Below are positions 48,361 through 59,099 of a stretch of DNA of 64,000 nt, piece after piece. The notes under the pieces were generated by a model that worked only from the letters and a program-made list of their open reading frames with translations, was not told where the DNA came from and did not search any database. Each line of letters begins with the position of its first letter. Positions within the stretch are counted from its first letter, which is position 1. Origin of the DNA: Delphinus delphis (Eukaryota > Chordata > Mammalia > Artiodactyla > Delphinidae); NCBI RefSeq assembly GCF_949987515.2, contig NC_082684.1, forward strand, positions 43,986,006 to 44,050,005. Direction: 5' to 3'. Made by a program: the position numbers and the translations under genes.

Positions 48361-50000
48361 TAAATACATCTAAAAACTCAAAGCAGAGTGGTTAGTTGAG
48401 ATAAAGCAGGAATAACATCCCTGCTTCTGACTTCAAGTCCAGAGTGCATTTTTTATAACCTCATTTATAGTCTTGCAGAAGCCACATATGGCATCAATGT
48501 GTCTATCTATGAATGAGAGAAAGCAATTAGATTTGGTAAACTTTTTGTTCTTATTAAATTTACCATTCTTTAGCCCTCTAGGGCTCCTCCTTCCTTTGCC
48601 CCTGCTGGCCTCCTTCTTAATGAGTCACCAGCCCCACCCCAGCTCCCACTGGGCACCCTTGACGACTGTACTATGGTGAATGAGTTTGTTCTCTTGAGGC
48701 AGATCCAATTGAAAATTAGTGGCTGCCTACAGTACTGTGCTGAAAAGGGTTCTGAGGACAAATATGTGACATAGGGTCATGATCAGGTAGAGATGCTGGT
48801 CACGAGAGAGGGTGTTACCACACATGCGTCTTGGATTTGCTAACTCAGACCATGAGTATCATGATGATTATCATCCCCAGAGCTACCAGGATATTCTCAG
48901 CTTTTCCCTAGGGTTAAGGATTCAGGATATGAATAAGTTTGAAACCTGGCAAAACAAAAAGCAAACCCCCAACACATTAAGGCATTGTGTTTGGAGTAGT
49001 TATTTGCATCACTATTCTATTTGGTCTCCCCAGTGGCTTTGAAAAATATAGGAGGATTATCAATTGCCCAAAATTGTCCTACTCCCTTTGAATGGTTCAT
49101 TTTTCCTTGAGTATTAAGAATTCTTATAATCTATTTCCTGTATTATCACAGTGTCTTGGAGTAATAGAATCATAGATCTATTTCATTCTTTTGCCGCTGA
49201 GCATTCTTTTGCCGCTATACTCAAACTGGCCCTGTTCTTATACTTTTATCTCCAGGAGGCTCTATAGCTTTAGAATTCAGCATCGTAAACTTTCTTCATT
49301 CATATATAGATCTACTAAATTACTCCATATTACCTTATTTTAAAATCTATCACACATCCTATTAAAGTTATACTATTCCAAATTCAACTCTTGTATATTT
49401 TATCTTCTCAGTTGAGTAAATATCCAAAAATGTTAACAATCAATGTTGCATTGAACCAAACTAGTGATAAATATTGTCCTTTTAAAGATGCCTAAAAATG
49501 TGAATCTTATTTACCCAAGTTCATAGCCATGGAAATGTCTTTGAAAATTGTGAATAGATGCACTAAAATAATTTTTTTTTTTTTTTTTTTTTTTTTAAGT
49601 ATAGGTGGGAAGGGACCAGGGGTTATACAGCTGACTGCTGAGTCTGGGGTTCTTTCTGTATTGAACATTTTTCTAAGTGTATAGCCACTGAGCTTCAAGA
49701 GGACCACAAGTTTACAAAGAAAAGACTATAATTCAATAATAATTCAAGCATTCTTTTTCTTTCTTACCCTTTGTTTTGGGTGTATGGGAAGCTAAGAATG
49801 GAGCATCTCACTTTGAGTTCAGAATGACAAATAATTATTTTGATAGTTTATTTTCCAAAGCATAGATATCTCCTGGGAGACCTATACTTGGCTTCAAATT
49901 TCTTAATAGGAGATTCTTACAAGTCTCTTCTTTCAAGTCTGATTCCTACATGGCCTGTTTTAGGTTGGGCTAGATTAATAAAAGACAAAAGTTGCCCATA
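48360..50000. other. Intergenic, nothing recognised
   Basis: Contains a poly(T) of about 24 (49571-49596) with no recognisable SINE body attached. Short ORFs show no domain. Confidence 0.5.
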
Positions 50001-50009
50001 AAATTTCTG

Positions 50010-51880
50010 GAGTTCACTTCAACTGGTCCAAGCCAGAGCAGAAAGCTGGAAGTGCGTCACAGAGGAGAGCGCAGCAATAGGGGTGCAGAGGGCAAAGTGG
50101 AGAGGTTCCTGCACAGAGGATGGGTGCTGACCAGCACTCACCAGCCTGAGAGGCTTGTCTGCTCACCCACTGCGGCGGGTGGGGGCTGGGAGCTGAGGCT
50201 CCGGCTACGGAGGTCAGATCCCAGGGACAGGACTAGGGTTGGCTGCATGAATGCAGCCTGAAGGGGGCTACTGTGCCACGGCTAGTCGGGAGGGAGTCTG
50301 GGAAAAAGTCTGGAACTGCCTAAGAGGCAAGAGACCATAGTTTTGTGGTGCGCGAGGAGAGGAGATTCAGAGCACCGCCTAAACAAGCTTCAGAGATGGG
50401 AGCGAGCGAAGGCTATCAGCACGGACCACAGAGACGGGCATGAAACGCTAAGGCTGCTACTGCCGCCACCAAGAAGCCTGTGTGCGAGTACAGGTCACTA
50501 TCCACACCTCCCCTCCTGGGAGCCTGTGCAGTCCGCCGCTGCCAGGGTTCCGTGATCCAGGGACAACTTCCCCGGGAGAACACACGGTGCGCCTCAGCCT
50601 GGTGCAAACGTCACGGCAGCCTCTGCCGCCGCAGGCTCGCCCTGCACTCCGTAACCCTCCCTCCCCGCTGGCCTGAGTGAGCCAGAGCCCCCGAAGCAGC
50701 TGCTTCTTTAACCCCGTCCTGTCTGAGCAAAGAACAGACGCCCTCAGGGGACCTACGCGCAGAGGCGGGGCCAAATCCAAAGCTGAACCCCGGGAGCTGT
50801 GCGAACAAAGAAGAGAAAGGGAAATCTCTCCCAGCAGCCTCAGGAGCAGGGGATTAAATCTCCACAATCAACTTGATGTACCCTGCATCTATGGAATACC
50901 TGAATAGACAATGAATCATCCCAAAACTGAGGTGGTGGACTTTGGGAGCAACTGCAGACTTCGGGTTTGCTTTCTGCATTTAATCTGTTTCTGGTTTTAT
51001 GTTTATCTTAGTTTAGTATTTAGAGTTTATTATCATAGGTAGATTTGTTTATTAATTTGGTTGCTGTCTTTATTTTTTTAATATATAGATATATATTTTT
51101 TTCTTTTTCTCTTTTTGTGAGTGTCTATATGTATGCTTCTTTGCGTGATTTTGTCTGTATAGCTTTGCTTTTACCATTTGTCCTAGGGTTCTGTCTGTCC
51201 GTTTTTTTGTTTATTTGTTTTGTATAGTTTTCAGCTCTTGTTATCATTGGTGGATTTGTTTTTTGGTTTGGGTGCTCTCTTCTTTACTTTTCTTTTTTTT
51301 ATTATTTTATAATTTTTAAAATGTTAATAATTTTTTATTTTAATAACTCTATTTTATTTTATTTATTTATTTTCTTCCTTTTCTTCTGAGCCGTGTGGCT
51401 CACAGGGTCTTGGTGCTCCGCGTGGGTGTCAGGCCTGTGACTCTGAGGTGGGAGAGCCGAGGTAAGGACATTGGTCCACCAGAGAACTCCCAGCCCCATG
51501 TAATATCACACGGCAAAAGCTCTCCCAGAGATCTCCATCACAATGCTAAGACCCAGCTCCACTCAACGACCAGCAATCTACAGTGCTGGACACCCCATGC
51601 CAAACAACTAGGAAGACAGGAACACAACCCCACCCATTAGCACAGAGGCTGCCTAAAATGATAATAAGGTCACAGACACCCCAAAACACACCACCTGACG
51701 TGGTCCTGCCCACCAGAAAGACAAGATCCACCCTCATCCAACAGAACACAAGCACCAGTCCCCTCCACCAGGAAGCCTACATAAGCCACTGACCAACCTT
51801 AGCCACCGGGGGCAGACACCAAAAACAACAGGAACTACGAACCTGCAGCCTGCGAAAAGGAGACCCCAAACACAGTAAGT
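50010..51880 (+). promoter_or_regulatory. L1-B 5' UTR with internal promoter region
   Basis: About 900 bp of CpG-rich sequence (50040-50900), followed by a T-rich tract (about 51000-51370) and a second unit up to ORF1. This arrangement is typical of promoter-bearing cetartiodactyl L1s. The region produces many overlapping ORFs on both strands that are not genes. Confidence 0.8.
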
Positions 51881-51887
51881 TAAGCAA

Positions 51888-52781
51888 AATAAGAAGACAG
51901 AGAAACACACAGCAGATGAAGGAGCAAGGCAAAAACCCACCAGACCAAACAAATGAAGAAGAGACAGGCAGTCTACCTGAAAAAGAATTCAGAGTAATGA
52001 TAGTAAAGATGATCCAAAATCTTGGAAATAGAATGAAGAAAACACAAGAAACGTTTAACAAGGACCTAGAAGAACTAAAGAGCAAACAAACAATGATGAA
52101 CCACACAGTAAATGAAATTAAAAATTCTCTAGAAGGAATTAATGGCAGAATAACTGAGGCAGAAGAACGAATAAGTGACCTGGAAGGTAAAATAGTAGAA
52201 ATAACTACTGCAGAGCAGAATAAAGAAAGAGGAATGAAAAGAGTTGAGGACAGTATCAGAGACCTCTGGGACAACATTAAATGCACCACCATTCAAATTA
52301 TAGGGGTCCTAGAAGAAGAATAGAAAAAGAAAGGGTCTCAGAAAATATTTGAAGAGATTATAGTTGAAAACTTCCCTAATATGGGAAAGGAAATAGTCAA
52401 TCAAGTCCAGGGAGCACAGAGAGTCCCATACAGGATAAATCCAAGGAGAAACATGCCAAAACACATATTAATCAAACTATCAAAAATTAAATACAAAGAA
52501 AAAATATTAAAAGCAGCAAGGGAAAAACAACAAATGACATGCAAGGGAATCCCGATAAGGTTAACAGCTGATCTTTCAGCAGAAACTCTGAAGCCAGAAG
52601 GGAGTGGCAGGACATATGTAAAGTGATGAACAGGAAAAAACTGCAACCAAGATTACTCTACCCAGCAAGGATCTCATTCAGATTTGACAGAGGAATTAAA
52701 AGCTTTACAGACAAGCAAAAGCTAAGAGAATTCAGCACCACCAAACCAGCTTTACAACAAATGCAAAAGGAACTTCTCTAG
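51888..52781 (+). pseudogene. L1-B ORF1 remnant
   Basis: The frame is open from ATG 51916 to a stop at 52321 (after GVLEEE). The expected earlier start appears as ATA (AAGCAAAATAAG), probably a lost ATG (inference). The C-terminal domain continues in pieces (52381-52626, MGKEIVNQVQGAQRV) up to CTTCTCTAG at 52781. Coiled coil and RRM-type domain are recognisable. Not intact. Confidence 0.85.
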
Positions 52782-53520
52782 GCAGAAAACACAAGAGAAG
52801 GAAAATACCTACAATAACAAAACCAAAACAATTAAGAAAATGGTAATAGGAGCATACATATCAATAACTACCTTAAATGTAAATGGTTTAAATGCTCCAA
52901 CCAAAAGACATACACTGGCTGAATGGATACAGAAACAAGACCCATATATATGCTGTCTACAAGAGACCCACTTCAGACCTAGGGACACATACAGACTGAA
53001 AGTGAGGAAATGGAAAAAGATATTCCACACAAATGGAAATCAAAAGAAAGCTGGAGTAGCAATTCTCATATCAGACAAAATAGACTTTAAAATAAAGACT
53101 ACTACAAGAGACAAAGAAGGACACTACATAATGATCAAGGGATCAATCCAAGAAAAAGATATAACAATTGTAAATATTTAAGCACCCAACATAGGAGCAC
53201 CTCAATACATAAGGCAAATGCTAACAGCAATAAAAGGGGAAATCTACAGTAACACAATCATAGTAGGGGATTTTAAGACCCCACTTTCACCAATGGACAG
53301 ATCATCCAAAATGAAAATAAATAAGGAAACACAAGATTTAAATGATACATTAAACAAGATGGATTTAATTGATATTTATAGGACATTCCATCCAAAAACA
53401 ACAGAATGTACTTTCTTCTCAAGTGCTCATGGAACATTCTCCAGGATAGATCATATTTTGGGTCACAAATCAAGCCTTGGTAAATTTAAGAAAATTGAAA
53501 TCATATCAAGTATCCTTTCT

Positions 53521-53730
53521 TTTTTTTTTTTTTTTTTTGTGGTACACGGGCCTCTCACTGTTGTGGCCTCTCCCACTGTGGAGCACAGGCTCCGGACGCA
53601 CAGGCTCAGTGGCCATGGCTCACAGGCCCAGCTGCTCCGCAGCACGTGGGATCTTCCCAGACCGGGGCACGAACCCGTGTCCCCTGCATCGGCAGGTGGA
53701 CTCTCAACCACTGTGCCACCAGGGAAGCTC
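53521..53730 (-). mobile_element. CHR-type SINE nested in L1-B ORF2
   Basis: Poly(T) start and reversed SINE body to CCACCAGGGAAGCTC. Perfect 15-bp duplication (TCAAGTATCCTTTCT) at 53506-53520 and 53731-53745. It happens to keep one frame open, giving a 281-codon chimeric ORF (53218-54063). Confidence 0.95.
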
Positions 53731-55642
53731 TCAAGTATCCTTTCTGACCATAATGCTGTGAGAGAAGATATCAGTTACAGGAAAAAATCTGTAAAAAATA
53801 CAAACACATGGAGGCTAAACAATACACTACTAAATAACCAAGAGATCACTGAAGAAATCAAAGATGAAATCAAAAAATACCTAGAAACATATGACAATGA
53901 AAACATGATGACCCAAAACCTATGGGATGCAGGAAAAGCAGTGCTAAGAGGGAAGTGTATAGCAATACAATCCTACCTCAAGAAACAAGAAACATCTCAA
54001 ATAAACAACCTAACCTTACACCTAAAGCAATTAGAGAAAGAAGGAAAAAAATCCCAAAGTTAGCTGAAGGAAAGAAATCATAAAGATCAGATCAGAAGTA
54101 AATGAAAAAGAAACAATAGAAATGAAGGAAACAATAGCAAAGATCAGTAAAACTAAAAGCTGGTTCCTTGAGAAGATAAACAAAATTGATAAGCCATTAG
54201 TCAGACTCATCAAGAAAAAAAGGGAGAAGACTCAAATCAATAGAATTAGAAATAAAAAAGAAGTAACAACTGACACTGCAGAAATACAAAGAATCATGAG
54301 AGATTACTACAAGCAACTATATGCCAATATATTGGACAACCTGGAAGAAATGGACAAATTCTTAGAAAAGCACAACCTTCTGAGACAGAACCAGGAAGAA
54401 ATAGAAGATATAAAGAGACCAATCACAAGCACTGAACTTGAGACTGTGATTAAAAATCTTCCAACAAACAAAAGCCCAGGACCAGATGGCTTCACAGGTG
54501 AATTCTACCAAACATTTAGAGAAGAGCTAACACCTATCCTTCTCAAATTCCTTAAAATATAGCACAGGGAGGAACACTCCCAAACTCATTCTACGAGGCC
54601 ACAATCACCCTGATATCAAAACCAGACAAGATGTCGTAAAGAAAGAAAACTACAGGCCAATATCACTGATGAACATAGATGCAAAAATCCTCAACAAAAT
54701 ACTGGCAAACAAAATCCAACGGCACATTAAAAGTATCATACACCATGATCAAGTGGGGTTTATCCCAGGAGTGCAAGGATTCTTCAATATATGCAAACCA
54801 ATCAATGTGATATACCATATTAACAAACTGAAGGAGAAAAACCATATGATCATCTCAGTAGATGCAGAAAAGCTTTTGACAAAATTCAACACCCATTTAT
54901 GATAAAAAACCCTCCAGAAAGTAGGCATAGAGGGAACTTACCTCAACATAATAAAGTCCATATATGACAAACCCACAGCCAACGTTGTTCTCAATGGTGA
55001 AAAACGGAAACCATTTCCTCTAAGATCAGGAACAAGACAAGGTTGTCCACTCTCACCACTATTAGTCAACATAATTATGGAAGTTTTAGCCACAGCAATC
55101 AGAGAAGAAAAAGAAATAAAAGGAATCCAAACTGGAAGAGAAGAAGTAAAGCTGTCACTGTTTGCAGATGACATGATACTATACATAGAGAATCCTAAAG
55201 ATGCTACCAGAAAATTGCTAGAGCTAATCAATGAATTTGGTAAAGTTGCAGGATACAAAATTAATGCACAGAAATCTCTGGCATTCCTATACACTAATGA
55301 TGAAAAATCTGAAAGAGAAATTAAGGAAACACTCCCATTCACCATTGCAACAAAAAGAATAAAATACCTAGGAATAAACCTACCTAGGGAGACAAAAGAC
55401 CTGTATGTGAAAACTCTAAGACACTGATGAAAGAAATTAAAGATGATACCAACAGCTGGAGAGATATACAATGTTCTTGGATTGGAAGAATCAATATTGT
55501 GAAAATGACTATACTACCCAAAGCAATCTACAGATTCAATGCAATCTCTATCAAACTACCAATGGCATTTTTCACAGACCTAGAACAAAATATTTCACAA
55601 TTTGTATGGAAACACAAAAGACCCCGAATAGCCAAAGCAATC

Positions 55643-55680
55643 GTTTTTTTTTTAAATTTTTTGTTTGTTTGTTTGTTTTT
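55643..55680 (-). mobile_element. 38-bp tail-only retro-insertion
   Basis: Only T-rich DNA (poly(A)-like in reverse, with (GTTT)n) lies between perfect copies of CAAAGCAATC (55633-55642 and 55681-55690). L1-A has a single uninterrupted copy of this site (CAAAGCAGTC), showing it is an insertion. Confidence 0.85.
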
Positions 55681-55964
55681 CAAAGCAATCTTGAGAAAGA
55701 AAAATGGAGCTGGAGTAATCAGGCGCCCAGACTTCAGACTATACTACAAAGCTACAGTAATCAAGACAGTATGGTACTGGCAGTAAAACAGAACTATAGA
55801 TCAATGGAACAGGATAGAAAGCCCAGAGATAAACCCACGCACATATGGTCACCTTGATAAAGGAGGCAAGAATATACCTGGGAGAAAAGACAGCCTCTTC
55901 AATAAGTGATGCAGGGAAAACCGGACAGCTACATGTAAAAGTATAAAATTAGAACACTTCCTAA

Positions 55965-56064
55965 GCTGCTCCGTGGCATGTGGGATCTTCCCGTACCGGG
56001 GCATGAACCCATGTCCCCTGCATCAGCAGGCAGACTCTCAACCACTGCGCCACCAGGGAAGCCC
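55965..56064 (-). mobile_element. CHR SINE fragment replacing L1-B ORF2 sequence
   Basis: Only the 5' half of the SINE (reversed; GCATGTGGGATCTTCCCG to CCACCAGGGAAGCCC). No A-tail or duplication. Alignment to L1-A shows about 114 bp of ORF2 missing at this spot. Confidence 0.88.
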
Positions 56065-57279
56065 AGAAAGATCCTTTTTGACCCACTTCCTAGAGAAATG
56101 GAAATAAAAACAAAAATAAACAAATGGGACCTAATGAAACTTAAAAGCTTTTGCACAGCAAAGGAAACTATAAACAAGACAAAAGGACAACCCTCAGAAT
56201 GGGAGAAAATATTTGCAAATGAAGCAACTGACAAAGGATTCATCTCCAAAATTTATAAGCAGCTCATGCAGCTCAATATCCAAAAAACAAACAACTCAAT
56301 CCAAAAATGGGCAGAAGACCTAAATAGACATTTCTCCAAAGAAGATATACAGATGCCAATGAACACGTGAAAGGATGCTCAACATCACTAATCATTGGAG
56401 AAATGCAAATCAAAACTACAATGAGGTATCACCTCACACCAGTCAGAATGGCCATCATCAAAAAATCTACAAACAATAAATGCTGGAGAGGGTGTTGAGT
56501 AAAGGGAACCCTCTTGCACTGTTTGTGGGAACGTAAATTGATACAGCCACTATGGAGAACAGTATGGAGGTTCCTTAAGAAACTAAAAATAGAACTACCA
56601 TATGACCCAACAATCCCACTACTGGGCATATACCCTGAGAAAGCCATAATTCAAAAAGAGTCATGTACCACAATGTTCATTGCAGCTCTATTTACAATAG
56701 CCAGGACATGGGAGCAACCTAAGTGTCCATTGACAGATGAGTGGATAAAGAAGATGTGGCACATATATACAATGGAATATTACTCAGCCATAAAAAGAAA
56801 TGAAACTGAGTTATTTGTAGTGAGGTGGATGGACCTAGAGTCTCATACAGAGTGAAGTAAGTCAGAAAGAGAAAAACAAATACTGTATGCTAACACAGAT
56901 ATATGGAATCCAAAAAAAAAAAATGGTTATGAAGAACCTAGGGGCTGGAGAGGAATAAAGGTGCAGACGTAGAGAATGTACTTGAGGACATGGGGAGGGG
57001 CAAGGGTAAGCTGGGACAAAATGAGAGAGTGGCATGGACATATATACACTACCAAAGGTAAAATAGATAGCTAGTGGGAAGCAGTCACATAGCACAGGGA
57101 GATCAACTTGGTGCTTTGTGACCACCTAGAGGGGTGGGATAGGGAGGGTGGGAGGAAGACGCAAGAGGGAGGAGATATGGGGATATATGTATATGTATAG
57201 CTGATTCACTTTGTTTTAAAGCAGAAACTAACACACCATTTTAAAGCAATTATACTCCATTAAAGATATTAAAAAAAAT

Positions 57280-57345
57280 AGAAAAAGTCACAAATAAACC
57301 ACATCTAACAATAAAACAAAACAAAACAAAACCAAAAAAACAAAG
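57280..57345 (+). other. A-rich sequence after L1-B tail
   Basis: About 30 unique bases followed by (AAAAC)n and a short A-run. Possible second transduction tail, or a simple repeat; no target-site duplication confirms it. Confidence 0.35.
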
Positions 57346-57483
57346 TGTTGCTAGTTTAAAGAACTGGTAAGTTTATCAGATGGTAACCAAGCAATTCCTA
57401 GCCTTTAATTTCTAATTAATTAACCCATTCCAACCCAATTCCTCACTCCCAGGGACCAGAAAACCTTTTATAAATCAAAGATT

Positions 57484-57611
57484 TTATTTATTCATTTATT
57501 TATTTATTTATTTATTTATTTATGGCTGCTCCAGGCAGCATGCAGGATCTTAATTTCCCCTGTATCGGGAACTTGTAGTCTCAACCACTGGACCGCCAGG
57601 GAAGTCCGAAG
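57484..57611 (-). mobile_element. CHR-family SINE (short type) with (TTTA)n tail
   Basis: An ATTT/TTTA simple repeat (the expanded tail) is followed by CAGGATCTTAATTTCCCC and CTGGACCGCCAGGGAAGTCC. 9-bp duplication TCAAAGATT at 57475-57483 and 57612-57620. Confidence 0.85.
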
Positions 57612-57620
57612 TCAAAGATT

Positions 57621-58265
57621 ACTTGATATCTACTAATGAAGAAATGTGAAAATATCACCCCCTTTAAAATTCTTTTCACACAGGACCAGATTCTGTAAAA
57701 TGCCAAATATGCTAAGAATTGGGGACATTCATCTAAAATTTGCTTAAATCTCACTGTAAGCCCAATGGAACCTGAAGATATTTGAATTCTCTCTATTGCA
57801 CACACACACAAATACATACACACAATTTTTTTTTTACTAAAACTGAAATTGCAAGGCATTTCTCATCTGACTTGAGTAAAATTATCCTTAATATTTTTAC
57901 ACATCTCCAAAGGAAATCCTTTTTCAAAAAGCTAATCCCATTTATTTCTGTAGGAATTGGAGTACAAAATATAAAGTACCTAGACCTGAGATGTTGTAAA
58001 TCATGAGTTGCTGTTTCCAAAGAATCTAAAGCTCAAACCACAAGGTTGATACACAGTCAAATTCTTGCATTTTGCTCCTTTTCTTCAAAACTCCAAACTC
58101 AAAACTTCACTGAAATAATTTCTAAAACAAGCTGAGGAAATGTGAGGCTACATGTGCTGTCACACTTAATGCACTGAGGCCAGTTGTGTTAGATATGTTC
58201 TGGGGTAAAGAGGAACAGGAACTGTATTCTTAAGATTTATATTAGACAATGGTCCAGCTCACTTG
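57621..58265. other. Intergenic, nothing recognised
   Basis: Contains a CA-rich simple repeat near 57799-57826. No gene recognised. Confidence 0.5.
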
Positions 58266-58269
58266 AATT

Positions 58270-59090
58270 TAAAAAATATAATAACATATAATTCATATAC
58301 CATTCAACCATTACCACTATCTAATTCTAAAACATTTTCATCCCCCTCAAAAGAAATCCCATACCATTGGCAGTCGCTCTCCCTCTCCCCCAGCCCCTGG
58401 CAACCACTAATCTGCTTTCTGTCTCTATAGATTTGCCTATTTTGGACATTTCATATAAATGGAATCATATAATATATGGCCTTTGGTATTTGGCTTATTT
58501 TACTTAGCTTAATGTTTTCAAGGTTTATCCATGTTGTAGGAATATCAGCACTGCATCACTTTTGTAGCTAAATTTCATTGTATGGGTGGATATACCATAT
58601 TTTGTTTATCTATTCATCAACTGATGGACATTTGGATTGTTTCCACCTCTTGGCTATGTGAATAGCGCTGCTATGAATAAAATACGAGCATTTTTTTGAG
58701 TATCTGTTTTCAGTTCTTTTGAGACTATACCTAGAAGTGGTATGGTAATTTTATGTTTAACTTTTTGAGAAACTGCTAAACTGTTTTCCACAGCAGCTGC
58801 ACCATTTTACATTCATACTAGCAATGTATGGGGATTCCAAGTTCTCCGCTTTCTTGCCAACACTTGTTAATTGTCTGTCTTTTTGATTAAAGCTCTCCTA
58901 GTTGGTGCAAAGTAATATCTCTTTGTGGTGCTGATTTTCATATTCCTGATGACTAATGATGTTGAGCATCTTTTCATGTGCTTCTTGGCCCTTTGTATAT
59001 CTTCTTTGCAGAGATGTCTGTCCAGATCCTTTGCCCACTTTTTACTTGGGTTACTTGTCTTTTTATTGTTATGATTTCATTTTGTGAGCT
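58270..59090 (-). repeat. Old L1M fragment
   Basis: CCCCTGGCAACCACTAATCTGC, ATTCATCAACTGATGGACATTTGG and AACTTTTTGAGAAACTGC are reversed landmarks of the L1 3' UTR and ORF2 end. Diverged, no long ORF. Confidence 0.88.
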
Positions 59091-59099
59091 TGTCAAGAG

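Larger units (their letters stand above)
52840..56905 (+). pseudogene. L1-B ORF2 remnant (endonuclease/reverse transcriptase)
   Basis: The endonuclease domain begins MVIGAYISITTLNVNGLN and is open to a stop at 53181. It is then interrupted by the SINE at 53521, a stop at 54063, and frame breaks at about 54560 and 54900. The RT segment keeps its catalytic [14 protein letters not shown] (about 55150-55190), unlike L1-A. Further damage comes from the 38-bp T-rich insert and the SINE fragment. The C-terminal cysteine/[14 protein letters not shown] region is present. End approximate. Confidence 0.9.
50010..57279 (+). mobile_element. L1-B: near full-length L1 with long 5' UTR
   Basis: GC-rich 5' UTR (about 50010-51880), then ORF1, ORF2, and a 3' UTR ending TATACTCCATTAAAGATATT plus A-run. 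The start is approximate because no target-site duplication was found. The 3' UTR matches the short insertion at 2.4 kb, so both belong to one subfamily, unlike L1-A. Contains a nested SINE (53521), a 38-bp tail-only insert (55643) and a SINE fragment replacing L1 DNA (55965). Stops in both ORFs make it inactive. Confidence 0.9.

Noticed and set aside
50010..50907. Dense overlapping ORFs on both strands (89-136 codons) resembling a gene cluster
   Set aside because: This is the GC-rich L1-B 5' UTR, which is followed in order by L1 ORF1, ORF2 and 3' UTR.
49990..57300. Target-site duplication for L1-B (AAAAGTTGCCCATAAA versus AAAAGTCACAAATAAA)
   Set aside because: Too many mismatches and no clean boundary; not reported as a duplication.
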